NCBI GenBank assembly: GCA_016508695.1
Contig: VNKQ01000004.1
Coordinates: 1,674,001-1,738,000, forward strand
Direction of reading: 5' to 3'
Origin: Hyphodiscus hymeniophilus
Lineage: Eukaryota; Ascomycota; Leotiomycetes; Helotiales; Hyphodiscaceae
Length of the DNA stretch: 64,000 nt
Of the stretch, positions 46,233 to 56,325 are shown one piece after another. Within the stretch, counting starts at the first letter, position 1; each line of letters opens with the position of its first letter. The notes beneath the pieces are model-generated. The model saw only the letters and a list, made by a program, of their open reading frames with translations. It was not told where the DNA came from and did no database searches. Position numbers and translations under genes: made by a program.

Positions 46233-48052
46233 ATGGTCTCGACTCCAGTTGCCAGCCCGATTTTGGAAAACGGGTTCGATGATCATACTATCCACTCCGA
46301 CTCTACATGCTCCGAGTCTAGTTATGATTTTGCCGAGACCGATGATGACGACGATGGCGAAAAGGTCATGGCTCAGAAGGAAGGTCGACTCAGCCATACC
46401 CCCATCTCGACTGTAGCCTTTGAACTTCTCTCAAACGCTGGTAAAAGAGACGCTATCAAGAACTCAAAAGAACCATCGCTCATTAGCTCTCTGATCCGGG
46501 CGGCCAAGAGTGTTACAACAGATGCTTCAACCTCTATGACAGAAGCACAACTTCAGGAAAAGCACGAGAAAGCCGAGAGATGGCTTCGTGACTCACGGAT
46601 GACAACTGGGGATACCGACATTGAGTCCGTGGTCAGCGATGATTCCAGCCTCAGCTCCAATGTGGACGAGACCAACGAGAAAGGAATGAAACTGGAGAAC
46701 CTAGATGCTCGACAAAAGATCGCCGCATTGGAAGCTGCTATCCAAAGCAAAGACAAGATGATCCGAAACATGACGGAAGATGAGGCTGAGTACATGATAC
46801 TGCTCGAGAAACAGCGCGACAAGGTATGCGATAAGTACGAGGAGCAAATTACCGTCCTCAAGCAGATGCGTCAGAAAGATCTCGACAAAGCAGTCAGGGA
46901 CTCGCGACAAGCGTTTGAAGCGCATCAAAGTCGAGTCAAAAACATGATATTGGAGCACGAGAAAGACCTCAATGCCATTCGAAGAAGCGAACATCAGAGA
47001 AGAGAAATCGTTCACGAATATCGCCTCGACACCGTGATGAGCGAGAACAAAAAGCTCAAGGACGAGCTGAACCAGCTCAAGGCCCAATTCTTGGCCCAAA
47101 TCCTCCAGCCTGTTGCTGAGATATCAATCCGCCCTGTTTCACCTGCAATGTACAAGGAGGAAAAGACTCAGACTGAGCCAGCCGGGGACTCTGCTGCGAA
47201 TGAGTCCGGAGCGAACAAACGCCTGCGCACAGAAGAGATTAGGGAGCTTTACAGAAGTCTCGATTCTATTCTCGAAGACAACCGGAAGCTTCAAATAGCC
47301 CTCACCGAGGCCAATCAGGGGCGACAAGATGCTTGGAAAGAGATCCGAGACATGGAAGATGATTTTGTGCACTATCTGGAGATGAAGTGCTAGGCGAGTA
47401 CAGACGGCTTCATCGTGAACTTCAAGACTCCCGGGATCAGGCCAGGAACCTCTCCGAGATTATCGAGCTCTTGACTAGCGAAGCGGTGGCACTGGCGAAC
47501 GAGAATGCGGAAGCCGAGGTGAAGCACGCTCTCGAGAAGGTGGTCGACAATGGAAATGAGAAGGATCTCATTGAGATCTTTGACGGAACGTCTGAGGCGA
47601 TCGACTTCGAGGAGACAGCCAGCAACGCCGCCGAAAGCTTGCCGAGCGCCCACTGTGAAGCCCAGGTTGCGGAACAGGACATCGGGGAGTTGCAAATGGC
47701 CGTGATCCACGCTGAAAAACGAGCTTTTGCTGCTGAGGCCGAACTGAGAAGTGTCGGAAGAGATATCGAGGAATATTTGACGACGTCAAAAGCGCGGGAT
47801 ACCGACATCAAAATCGACAAGGTGACAGGTCGCGGCGCTGGGAAGGCCATGGAGATCATTTTTCGGTTGCTGGGAGCGGACCAAGAGCAAGTCGCTTCTA
47901 ATATTTCGAGACGACTCATGGCAGAGAGAAAGCTGGAAGACATGGAGCGTAATGTGAAAGTCATCGTGGCCACGAAGTGTGCTGAGATACAGGCTGAAAG
48001 TAAGGTAGAAGATGGGGAGGAGGAAGTGAGGACTGTGAGGTATAGATGGTAA
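46233..48052 (+). CDS. Unrecognised long coiled-coil protein (frame broken once)
   Basis: Two overlapping open frames, 46233..47393 and (from about 47387) ..48052, together encode about 606 residues. The start context is good (CCAAGATGG). The N-terminus is acidic and serine-rich with a Glu/Asp run (ETDDDDDGEK). The middle and C-terminus are charged heptad-like coiled coil (KLENLDARQKIAALEAAIQS, MLEEHEK-type repeats, then YRRLHRELQDSRDQARNLSE). The first frame stops at TAG 47391. The second has no ATG near its beginning and continues the helix pattern, so they most likely belong to one gene with one base missing near 47385-47390. No convincing GT-AG intron fits. No known family was recognised; a cytoskeletal or septal scaffold is only a guess. 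Confidence 0.7.
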
Positions 48053-48674
48053 ATTGTGAAATTGTGAGATTGGACAAATTGCCTTGGTGTTACCCCTAGT
48101 ATTTTGAAAATATACCGTATGAATTTTGGCTTTCTAGCTATTTACCGTGCTTACTGCTTAGTGTGAAACTATCTCGGTGAGAACCAGGTACAGCCTACAG
48201 GTATGTAGGCAGAAGTCACCCCTACTACTCTCCTGCTGTTTAACAAAGTGAGCTCTACAAGGGCTTCTTTTTGGAGTAAAACGTATTTTGAGGTCCTCTA
48301 GCTCGCTGGCGTGGCTGAAATGGCATGAATTTTCACTTAATAAGTAACCCTGTACGTCGATCTCAACAGGCCGCAATAGACGTAACTTATGCCTACATAC
48401 CTGTATTCGAAAGCGCTCAGATCGGCAATCGCTAAAGTACGAGCCCAGTATTCCCAATTTGTCATGATTAGTAAATAAAGTCTATTGATCCCAAATCCGT
48501 TATTGTCCCCGTTTCAGTTAGCTCTTGCAGTAATCTGTATGTGCTTCCACGGAGTACGTAAATCTTGGCCGGACTACTTATAAACATCCAAGATTTTGCC
48601 TTATACATATTGCTTTCGGGCCTTCGGTAACTCAAAATCAGAAATGTGAATTATCGGACAACGACAATAATACC
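48053..48674. other. Intergenic region holding a MITE-like element, 622 bp
   Basis: Between the coiled-coil protein and the hydrolase, both on the plus strand. The inverted-repeat element at 48198..48403 occupies about a third of it. The rest is presumed terminator and promoter. Confidence 0.5.
48198..48403. mobile_element. MITE-like element, Tc1/mariner-style ends
   Basis: A 206-bp segment begins CAGGTATGTAGGCA and ends TGCCTACATACCTG, perfect 14-bp terminal inverted repeats. Both ends are flanked by TA, so the perfect inverted repeat is 16 bp (48196..48211 and 48390..48405). The arms continue inward imperfectly (AGTcACccCTA against AGTtACgtCTA). TA flanks and CAG-starting ends are what non-autonomous Tc1/mariner derivatives show. 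No transposase ORF lies inside. Copies elsewhere in the genome could not be checked. Confidence 0.65.
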
Positions 48675-49478
48675 ATGGCCTCAGCAAACCCCACAGTTCT
48701 TCTCGTTCATGGCGCTTATCACACCTCGAGCTGCTTCGATGTTATCAAGCCCAAATTGGAAGCGCTCTCGTATCAAGTGATCGCTCTTGATTTACCCACG
48801 ACAAATCCTTCGTCGCCAACTGTCGGTATCAGAGAAGACGTCGAAGCGATCCACAAGGTTATGCTTCCACTTCTCGACGCCGGGAAAGAAGTCACCGTCG
48901 TTGGCCACTCCTACGGCGGATTTCCGGGTTATCTCAGCATTGAGGGCAATAGTCTTACCGAGAGAGCGGAAGCTGGCAAGAGGGGAGGTGTCAGATCAAT
49001 GGTGTTCATCTGCGCTTTTGCGTCCCCCGAGGTGGGGATGGCCCTTACCGATGTTAATATTGGCAGCCCTCCCGATGTCTCGTGGTTCACTTTCAGAGAG
49101 GTAAGTCCCAGCCCGGCTTTTCCCAAGCAGTACTGAAATTGTTCCTAGGACGGTCTATCGGAGTGTAACGATTGGGCAAAGACTGTACTCTATGAGGATC
49201 TGCCCGAGAGGGAGAGAGATGTCCACTTTGAGAAGCTGGGCACTATGCCTCTAGCTCCTTTCACGACTCCGGTGGATTTTGCTGCTCCTTCTTTGAAAGC
49301 TCCTTGTTTGTATGTCGTTACGGAAAAGGATCGTGCCATAACGTTGGAAACCCAGGAGCGAATCATCGCCTCAATTCCGGGGTGCAAGAGTGTCAGGTTG
49401 CCTTGCGGACACAGCCCGTTCTTGAGCCATCCAGATGAGACTGTGGATGCTATAGTGAAAGGTGCTGCCTTGAAATGA
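48675..49478 (+). CDS. Alpha/beta hydrolase
   Basis: Exons 48675..49100 and 49149..49478 (251 aa; GT-AG intron of 48 nt). The oxyanion strand is TVLLVHGAYHTS, the nucleophile elbow GHSYGG puts Ser at residue 79, and the acid and base are likely the Asp in VVTEKDRAI and the His in PCGHSPFLSHPDE. It is similar in layout to small esterase-like hydrolases (plant SABATH-esterase/EstA types and fungal homologues) that cleave esters or act in polyketide tailoring. No signal peptide was seen, so it is probably cytosolic. It lies 1 kb from a small membrane-protein gene and 2.6 kb from a type III PKS. Substrate unknown. Confidence 0.93.
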
Positions 49479-50489
49479 GAGCCAATAGAAGCGAGTGTGA
49501 GCAAACATAAGAAGGCCGAACCAAAAAAAACATCTCCCGAGCGGCTTTGAAAGCGCAACGTGCTCGGTTTTAGCTACAACTGTGCCAAATCGACGTATCC
49601 GAACTTTGGCCTATTTCCCCTCACATTTCTTTCCTCTTCCTCACTTTCCTCATTGATGGCAAGGTATAGCCTTGCTTTCCGTGGCCATGCCTGAAGCCTC
49701 GTACTCAAGGCTACTTAGCCTCTCTTCAGTGTGCACCTTGAGGGTTATCTTGACCATAACCAGGACAACCCAAATGTAGTATGAATTGAGATCCATTCGC
49801 TCCCTCTTCATCAGTTCGAATACCAGGGACTCGTCTTCATCCTCTGTTCGGAAGTGGCAGCTAGATTGGGATACGGTGGCAGGGATGCGTAGTTTCAGGA
49901 AAGTTCGCTTGATTGTTGTAGTGATTAGACGACCTCATTGGCACGAGGGTTTCCAATCCAAGTGGAAACATGAGGGTACGGCAAAGAGGATTGAGACGGG
50001 AGAACTGAAAATTGGTTTCTGGGATTTTGGAGTTTTGCATTCCAGTGATATTCGGCGACTATGAGAGAAGGATTGTTATTGACTTATAAATCGGTATCCA
50101 CACCAGGCTCGAAATGGTATATATTCATGATGCACATCTGAACGTCCATCATTTGAATTTGCTCTTAGCTTTGGTGTGTTTAAATGGGTGTTGGAAGGCA
50201 TAGATCTGAAATCTTAGGGCTTGTTGACAGAAGCACCGGCATTTGGAAGTGGTCACAAGTAGAACCACGTTCCAAAAAGAAGGCTATTTCCTGGTTCGGG
50301 AGCTTGTTATGTTTAAAGTCCTGATGTAGAGAACAAGATCTTAATGACAGGGTTCGAATCATGTTGAAACCGGTCGATTGACGCTGATCACTTATCAAGG
50401 AAAGTTTTCGATATTTCCCATGGCGTAGAAATCGTTCTTGGGCGAGCATTGACGGCCCTGTGATGAACAATTCTCGCCTCTTTCTAGCA
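49479..50489. other. Convergent intergenic region, 1011 bp
   Basis: Holds the 3' ends of the hydrolase and the membrane-protein gene. ORF 49786..50064 and others lack ATG-consistent family signal. No gene recognised. Confidence 0.45.
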
Positions 50490-50894
50490 TCAGTTCTTGA
50501 CCGGATTCTTATTGATCCTTGACAAGAGACCGACGGTCAACAGAGCCGCAAAGCAGCCTCCATGGACCCATAAGTGCAACCAAGGTCCTCCAAGACCGTG
50601 TCCATACAGATGATCTCCGTTGAGAATCCGCGAGCCCGCACGGAAGATAGGTGCCAGGTGGTATACAGAGAGCGCAAGAGCTACATTCTTGCCTGTTTGA
50701 TCGAGTGGGCCCAAAGCAAAGTTTAATGCGATGAGGTTGGAGACTAGGAGAAGCACGGCGTACTGCCTGATGATAGCATGTGCTTGTGGAGCGGGAGAAG
50801 ACAACTGTTCTGAGGGGTTGAAGAAGAAGTTCAACGAGGCTGGAGTCTCGAGGATGATATGGATCCAGAACGGAGCATGCTGTAGGAGAGTCAT
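50490..50894 (-). CDS. Small multi-pass membrane protein of unknown function
   Basis: Intronless, 134 aa, ATG at 50894. Four hydrophobic segments can be seen: about residues 7-26 (PFWIHIILETPASLNFFF), 44-62 (YAVLLLVSNLIALNFALG), 68-86 (GKNVALALSVYHLAPIFRA) and 104-124 (WLHLWVHGGCFAALLTVGLL). It has a short polar N-terminus and a basic C-terminal tail. This is the pattern of small fungal hypothetical membrane proteins found near metabolic genes. I do not recognise the family. It is divergent from the type III PKS gene, with 1200 bp between starts. Codon pattern and hydrophobic periodicity make a real gene likely. Confidence 0.75.
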   Translation of the reverse strand: MTLLQHAPFWIHIILETPASLNFFFNPSEQLSSPAPQAHAIIRQYAVLLLVSNLIALNFALGPLDQTGKNVALALSVYHLAPIFRAGSRILNGDHLYGHGLGGPWLHLWVHGGCFAALLTVGLLSRINKNPVKN

Positions 50895-52094
50895 TTGATA
50901 ATTTGAGAGGAGTTAAGTCGATTTAGGGCTACAGCTTACAAGGCCGCCGATATTCCCTGTAGCAGCGTGGCAAGGCTGATCGGTCAAGCAGCTTGGCTGG
51001 CTTCGGAGGTAGCTCAGGAGAGTCTATTTGTCGGCGGAGCTGTGGGCTATGTGGCAAGGTCAAGCTCGGGTCGTTCAATAATGTGAAGCCACTCGGAAGG
51101 TATTGGCATTTGAGAAGTTTGGGTTTCGTGCCTGCATGCCAATCCGAGCAAGCCCCCGATGAGGGTTAGACCTTAGCAACCGCTTCGTTCCGACGACGAG
51201 GGCGAAGGCTTGTTGACAATTGATAAACGCAACTACTGTAGCTATTCGGGAGTATGACTAGTGTTATATGTGGAATCCTGGTGGCGAGTCTCTTGTAAGT
51301 AAGTGGCAAACAGAGCAGAGCCAAGTAGATTGTCTAGTTGTGTCGAGGCCAGCAACCGGATTACATAATCGTCGTGCACAGCTTCCACCACTCTCTTTGC
51401 TGTGCCTGTCGTTGATGATCCCCTGGTAGGAATGCTAACTCTTCCCAGCATAGTCCAGACAGCCTTGATGCAGATATCCTTGCAATCGCTCGCGCAGTGA
51501 CAGGTTGACTCTCCTCTATTTGATGCACACAGCATGATGGCGCATCAGCGCTGATTTTTGTTGAGAGCGAGAATATGGTAAACTTCGAGGCGCAACTGCA
51601 ATTATCATTATTCGTAAGTAGACTTCCTATACTTCCTTTGTCAGAAGTTCAAAGGTCAAAGCCACTTAGTAATACCAGTAAAGGGTTTAGCGTGTGCTGT
51701 TTGTTTATGGAAGCTTGTTTCCCTGCGGACCTTCACCTCCAGTTGACCCCTCTACTCTCACTGCCTACCTACCTACCCACCTACCTCAGCTCAATTGACC
51801 CACCCTCCACCACACATTCAAGCAGTTTCGCCATCACTCTACACCTCGGCAGCAAGCAGCACATGCAACATGGTTCCCTGATCTTTCCAGGCACAAGATC
51901 CAATCGAGGGATTGCTGGCACAAGACCAATTACTGTCACTCGCAAATCGCTCGTCATTGATTTAACGATATATATTAACAACGAAAACCTCTCCTCGTTT
52001 CAAATCGCCATCCTATCCACACCCAACTCAATTGACGACCCCACAACCTCCGTAGCAGCTCCATTCACGTCTGTATTCGGAATACACCATCATC
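50895..52094. promoter_or_regulatory. Divergent promoter, membrane protein / type III PKS, 1200 bp
   Basis: Contains a TACC microsatellite at 51762..51786 some 310 bp upstream of the PKS start, and a pyrimidine-rich leader. A minus-strand ORF at 51242..51535 (97 codons, cysteine-containing, no recognised family) is too weak to annotate. No other gene seen. Confidence 0.45.
51762..51786 (+). repeat. TACC microsatellite
   Basis: Five TACC-like units with one change (TACCTACCTACCCACCTACC), in the leader/promoter region of the type III PKS. Confidence 0.8.
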
Positions 52095-53604
52095 ATGGCC
52101 CTATCAGGCACAACACAGAATGGCACCAGCAACGAATTCGGAGACCTCAATCTCTCAATCACAGGGTTGGGAGTTGAGTATCCTCCGTATCTGCTTGAGC
52201 CCTCTGATCTAGATACACTCTGCAAGCGGCACTATGCAGAGTCGCCAGCGTATGTTTCTTCTTCTATTGCTTGGACGAGTCCTGACCATGCTCTAGAATG
52301 ACCAGAGTCCGCGCGATCAATAACTACACGGGAATCGACACGCGATCTGCGATTGGCACCGTTGACCACCCAATGGCCAACATGGACCGCGCCCCCACAA
52401 TCGAGGAGCTATGCGCTGTATTCTTGAAAGATGGCGTTGCACTGGCAGTCACAGCTGCACGAAAAGCTCTCCACGAAGCACAACTATCCCCCTCAGACAT
52501 CACACATGTCGTATCCACGACCTGCACAAACAGTGCAAATCCAGGCTTTGACCACTTTGTATGCAAACAACTTGGTATTACACAGTCGGTCGAGAAGGTT
52601 CTGTTACACGGGATAGGATGCAGTGGAGGATTGGCAAGCCTGCGTACGGCAGCGAACCTGGCGCTCGGAAGCTCATTTCGGGGCAGGAAGGCCAGGGTGT
52701 TAGTGGTTGCGTTGGAGATCAGCAGTTTGTTGGTGAGAAGCGAGCTGGACAGCGTGCGTGATCTACAAGAGACGAGAATCGGCATAACGCTGTTCAGCGA
52801 TTGTGCAAGTGCGCTTATTTTAAGTAATGGTTATGGCGGAATTGAGGCGGAACCGGTCTATGACCTGCTAGGTTGGGATCATAGGATGATTCCTGACACC
52901 GAGCAAGATTTGGGCTTTGATGTTCATCCGTTAGGTACGTCTCGATCAGGATATTTCAGTTGCATCTTGAAATAGTAACATGAAATCTAGGCTGGAAAGT
53001 CGTACTTTCCCCACGCGTCCCCAAATTAGCTGCAGCTGTGGTGGAGCCTGCATTTAACGACCTGATCTCAACAATCCCGAACCTACCACCAAACTACAAA
53101 AATGCAGCAGATTTCGACTGGGCACTGCATCCTGGAGGAGCCACCATCCTATCAGGCGTTGAGCGAGCAATGGGAATTACGCCGGAACATATGCGCGCGA
53201 GCTACGACACTTACATTAATCATGGCAATTCCTCGTCTGCTACAATCATATCCGTCATGGACAGGTTACGGCAGAAAGACATGGATGAAATCGCACCAGG
53301 AGGGAAAGTCAAGGATTTTGTCGTGGGATGTGCGTTTGGACCAGGTATCGCGGTTGAGACCTGCATATTGAAGAGGAACATGAACCATGTGAGAAGAACA
53401 TTGGTGACAACTGGTCAAGTCACGCCACCGGAGACAGAGAGCGAGGGTAGTCGAAGCGAAGGCGAAGGAGAACTCGAGGCAGACATTCAAGGAATGAAAG
53501 ACAAGGGCGAAAAGCTGAGCAACACGCTCAGTAGTGTCCATCCTGAGGTACCAGAGCAAGGAGATAGTCTGACCGCGGCGCTGAACGGCGTTGATTTGGA
53601 TTGA
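52095..53604 (+). CDS. Type III polyketide synthase (chalcone-synthase superfamily)
   Basis: Exons: 52095..52249, 52297..52934, 52991..53604 (468 aa). A homodimeric thiolase-fold enzyme that extends a CoA-linked starter with malonyl-CoA and cyclises the product (fungal products are resorcinols, pyrones or resorcylic acids). The catalytic triad is visible: Cys160 in HGIGCSGG, His311 in WALHPGG and Asn344 in YINHGNSSSAT. The gatekeeper/GFGPG equivalent is GCAFGPGIAVE. The protein is longer than the usual 390-400 aa because of a 60-70 residue Glu/Ser-rich C-terminal extension (ETESEGSRSEGEGELEAD and onward). Introns are GT-AG and in phase. Start: first ATG in the frame, CATCATGG context. Neighbours suggest a secondary-metabolism role. 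Confidence 0.95.
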
Positions 53605-54334
53605 TTGGGGCTTTGGATGGACTTCGCACAACAACAATGACAGGCATGACTTACGAAGACAGGGAGATGAATACGACGACCGAATCTGAGAGCCGGTCCA
53701 TCTCAGAGCGAGAACATGTGCATTAGACATATCTGGGGGCTCATAGGGTTTACGAGAGGGAATCAGTCCGTAATCGTGGAGATTAAAGACCTCGTGGAAT
53801 ATGCAAATAAAGACATAATATAGATGAATTGACACTGCCTTGAAGGTACCAAGATACTCGTTGTCCAATTCACTCAAAAGATGGATAGAGACTCTGCGCG
53901 AGTCGCACGAATGATAACCACGTCCTTGATCATTGCAACTCACTCCTTGGGACATCTTGAATAATCTCGTTTTCAGCTTTAGCTTCTTTGTTCCTTTTGA
54001 ATGAGCAACCTTTTGAGGCGGAATGATGCTCTCATCGAGGGGCTCATCTACAGTAAGTAGGTAGGTAGGTATTCCGTCTCAACCACGTGATAGGTCCCTT
54101 CCCCTCCCGCGAACTTACAAGTCGCGTACCTCGTCAACACAACTTCTCGGCCTTCCAGCGAACCACATTTTCTAACTTAAGAAGCTGTAAGAATTCGCGC
54201 AGAATTAACTTAACAAGCCACTCTTCGTCTCGAATCACTGCCATCTTCGAATTCGCGCCTGGCACAGGCATTGGCGCATTAAAGAGTTCGCACAAACAGC
54301 TAGTCCTTTAATCCTCTGAGTCGTCCACTTCAAG
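53605..54334. promoter_or_regulatory. PKS 3' end and HP1 promoter, 730 bp
   Basis: A reverse TACC microsatellite (GTAGGTAGGTAGGTA, 54056..54071) and a CCACGTGAT E-box-like core near 54080-54088 lie 250-280 bp upstream of the HP1 start. No gene recognised. Confidence 0.45.
54056..54071 (-). repeat. TACC microsatellite (reverse orientation)
   Basis: Three to four GTAG units, the reverse complement of the TACC repeats upstream of the SDR and PKS genes. Confidence 0.75.
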
Positions 54335-55428
54335 ATGCCTCCCCGTAAGTTTCCCTTTCACATTGCTCCCTGCACTTACGAAATCACCATGCGATCGAAG
54401 CGCAACTAATTGCCGTTGCTGATGTGCATTTCATTATTTTGACACGAGCTCACATCGCACAGAAATCTCCGACGACGAGCGATCCGAAGACGACTACCCG
54501 GTTAAAGAAGAGAAAGCTACAAAGGTGGCCAGGGGAAGATCGAGTAAGGAGATTGAGGAGACACAAGAGTCCCTAATGGTCGAGTCCGAAAAGGAAGAAA
54601 GCGATGAAGAAGATGATGACGAGCAAGCCCCAGACGAGTATGAGTGAGTCTCCTCGCTGGAAGCTCCTGCTGACCATTGTTCCTGCAGATATGTTGTTGA
54701 AGCCATCACTAGCCATCTGATTGACGACGAGGTAAGGATCCGCTATGTCTACATACGAATTATGAGTATGCGACTGACAAATCATCTAGACCGGAGAGAT
54801 CCTATACCAGGTGAAGTGGGAAGGATACGAGAAGAAGTCAGATAGGACTTGGGAGCCGGAGTCCAATTTGTCAGTCATGGTGCTTCCCATCGGCGTCGCT
54901 GTGCTGATGATGTCGCAGAGAAACTGCCCCTGCAGTCCTCGAGGCCTACCTCGCCGGAATTGGAGGGAAGGAGACGTTGATAGAGCAGTGGGCTGAGAAG
55001 AAAGCGTCAAAAGGCAAGAAACGCGCTCGTGCAAGCACTGGCACAAATGATACTGTTGCGAAAAAGGGTCGGAAGAACGGCGTAACAGCCGATTCTGCTA
55101 CTCCACCAGCTGGTGCCAAGCAGACCGAGTTCAGGCCGCCAACGGGAAGTTGGGAGGAGGAAGTTGTTTTGATTGACGCATGTGAGGGAGATGAAGGAAA
55201 AGTGATTGTTTTCTTGACATGGAAAGGAGGAGAGAAGACTCAACACCCCCTAAACCAGGTTTACAAACGATGTCCCCAAAAGGTAAAAGCATGTTATCAG
55301 TTTCAAGCATCAAGCTAACCTTCGCAATAGATGCTCAAATTCTATGAAAGCCATTTGTATGTCTCATTGTCCCCCATCTGCATATTTGTAGACTGACTTC
55401 ATCTAGGGTTTTCAAGAAGAACGAATAG
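54335..55428 (+). CDS. Heterochromatin protein 1 homologue (chromo + chromoshadow)
   Basis: Binds H3K9-methylated nucleosomes and spreads heterochromatin; in fungi it silences secondary-metabolite and repeat regions and supports DNA methylation. Seven small exons keep one frame: 54335..54344, 54463..54643, 54689..54731, 54790..54869, 54919..55282, 55331..55356, 55407..55428 (241 aa). The first exon is 10 nt. The chromodomain (about 62-110) shows EYVVEAI, the cage residues in YQVKWEGYE and RTWEPESNL. An acidic N-terminal tail precedes it (KEEKATKVARGRSSKEIEE, then EESDEEDDDE). A basic hinge (KKASKGKKRARA) leads to the chromoshadow domain (GSWEEEVVLIDACEG to QVYKRCPQK and FYESHLVF). No gene symbol is assigned because fungal names differ by species. 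Confidence 0.93.
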
Positions 55429-56325
55429 CCCGATGCTTAACCCGCATGACGAATCAAGCATGACCCAAGTCACATCATATGCAAATGGGCAGAGCTTCTT
55501 CGACCGTGCTTATGCCGTTCCCAAACCCCTTCGTGGATGCTGCAATAAGCTGCCAGTTTTCTCCAACGTTGACATGCATCACACGAATCTTCCTTCTGTC
55601 TAGTGGCACATTTCATTAAAAATGGCTGCCGGAAGCCCACCTGATTTTCAGGCTCGCTCTGTACTCTTTCGTGGAATAAACAATGGATTTCTTCATTTAC
55701 AAAACGTTACTCAGGCGTCTTGGACGGACCCTTTCATGGAATCAATGCCTGTGCACGATTATACTCTAGTGGCTGATCTGCCTTCCTTTCAACGCAATGC
55801 TATCTTTCTAATTATGCCCTCAGAATCTGGAATTGAACAGTGATGACGAGCTATTACGCGAAAAATAGCCACTGCTGTCAGGACGCGCGCAAAAAGTATA
55901 ACGCTTTTTCCTATAAATTTGTATAGCCGGAATATTGATATTTTGCCTTTTCGATTTTTGAAACATTTACGGAGGTATAGAACGGACCAATTTCAGGCTT
56001 TGAAATAAACATGAGTATAAAAATTTCTGAATAGTCTTTGGGTTTATTCTATGGTTTATCGCAAAAGAACCGAGAGCCAAGGTTTTTGAATGCTCTAACA
56101 AAGTGTAGGTAAAGAATTCGTACAGGGACTTATGAAAAGACCAATCAGGATTTACCTGTCGTATATAATTCCTCATGTCAGCGCTCACTAGTATAGTAGG
56201 GGCACTACCGTTCTAGGTCTTACTACACGACTAAGACCTGGAAAAGAGAGAGAAAGACTTTTGATTCTTTCCTTTCTTGACTATCATTTTCCCTTAGTCT
56301 GCAGACATTCATTATCATTGTTATC
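55429..56325. promoter_or_regulatory. AT-rich intergenic region, HP1 3' end to monooxygenase promoter, 897 bp
   Basis: More AT-rich than its neighbours between about 55850 and 56200, with no ORF of note. This could be a decayed insertion, but no terminal repeats were found. A hairpin near 56215-56239 is listed separately. Confidence 0.45.
56215..56239. promoter_or_regulatory. 8-bp inverted repeat near the monooxygenase start
   Basis: AGGTCTTA-CTACACGAC-TAAGACCT: perfect 8-bp arms, 9-nt spacer, about 90 bp upstream of the FAD monooxygenase ATG. It could be a palindromic activator site or a leader hairpin; no factor can be named. Confidence 0.4.

Noticed and set aside
47376..47448. Possible GT-AG intron joining the two coiled-coil frames
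   Set aside because: Weak donor GTGCAC, no branch site, and it would delete heptad-rich sequence.
47437..47973. 178-codon minus-strand ORF rich in Ser/Ala
   Set aside because: Antisense shadow of the coiled-coil gene.
50345..50360. GGTTCGAATC string resembling a tRNA B-box
   Set aside because: No cloverleaf or A-box can be drawn in the surrounding 80 bases.
51242..51535. 97-codon minus-strand ORF with several cysteines
   Set aside because: Starts with ATG and has even codon use, but no family, signal peptide or transcript evidence; left out of the features.
51575..52177. 200-codon plus-strand ORF overlapping the PKS start
   Set aside because: Contains the TACC microsatellite and the PKS leader; no family resemblance and a different frame from the PKS.
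55850..56200. AT-rich stretch as a decayed transposon
   Set aside because: No terminal repeats, target duplication or ORF remnant could be found by eye.
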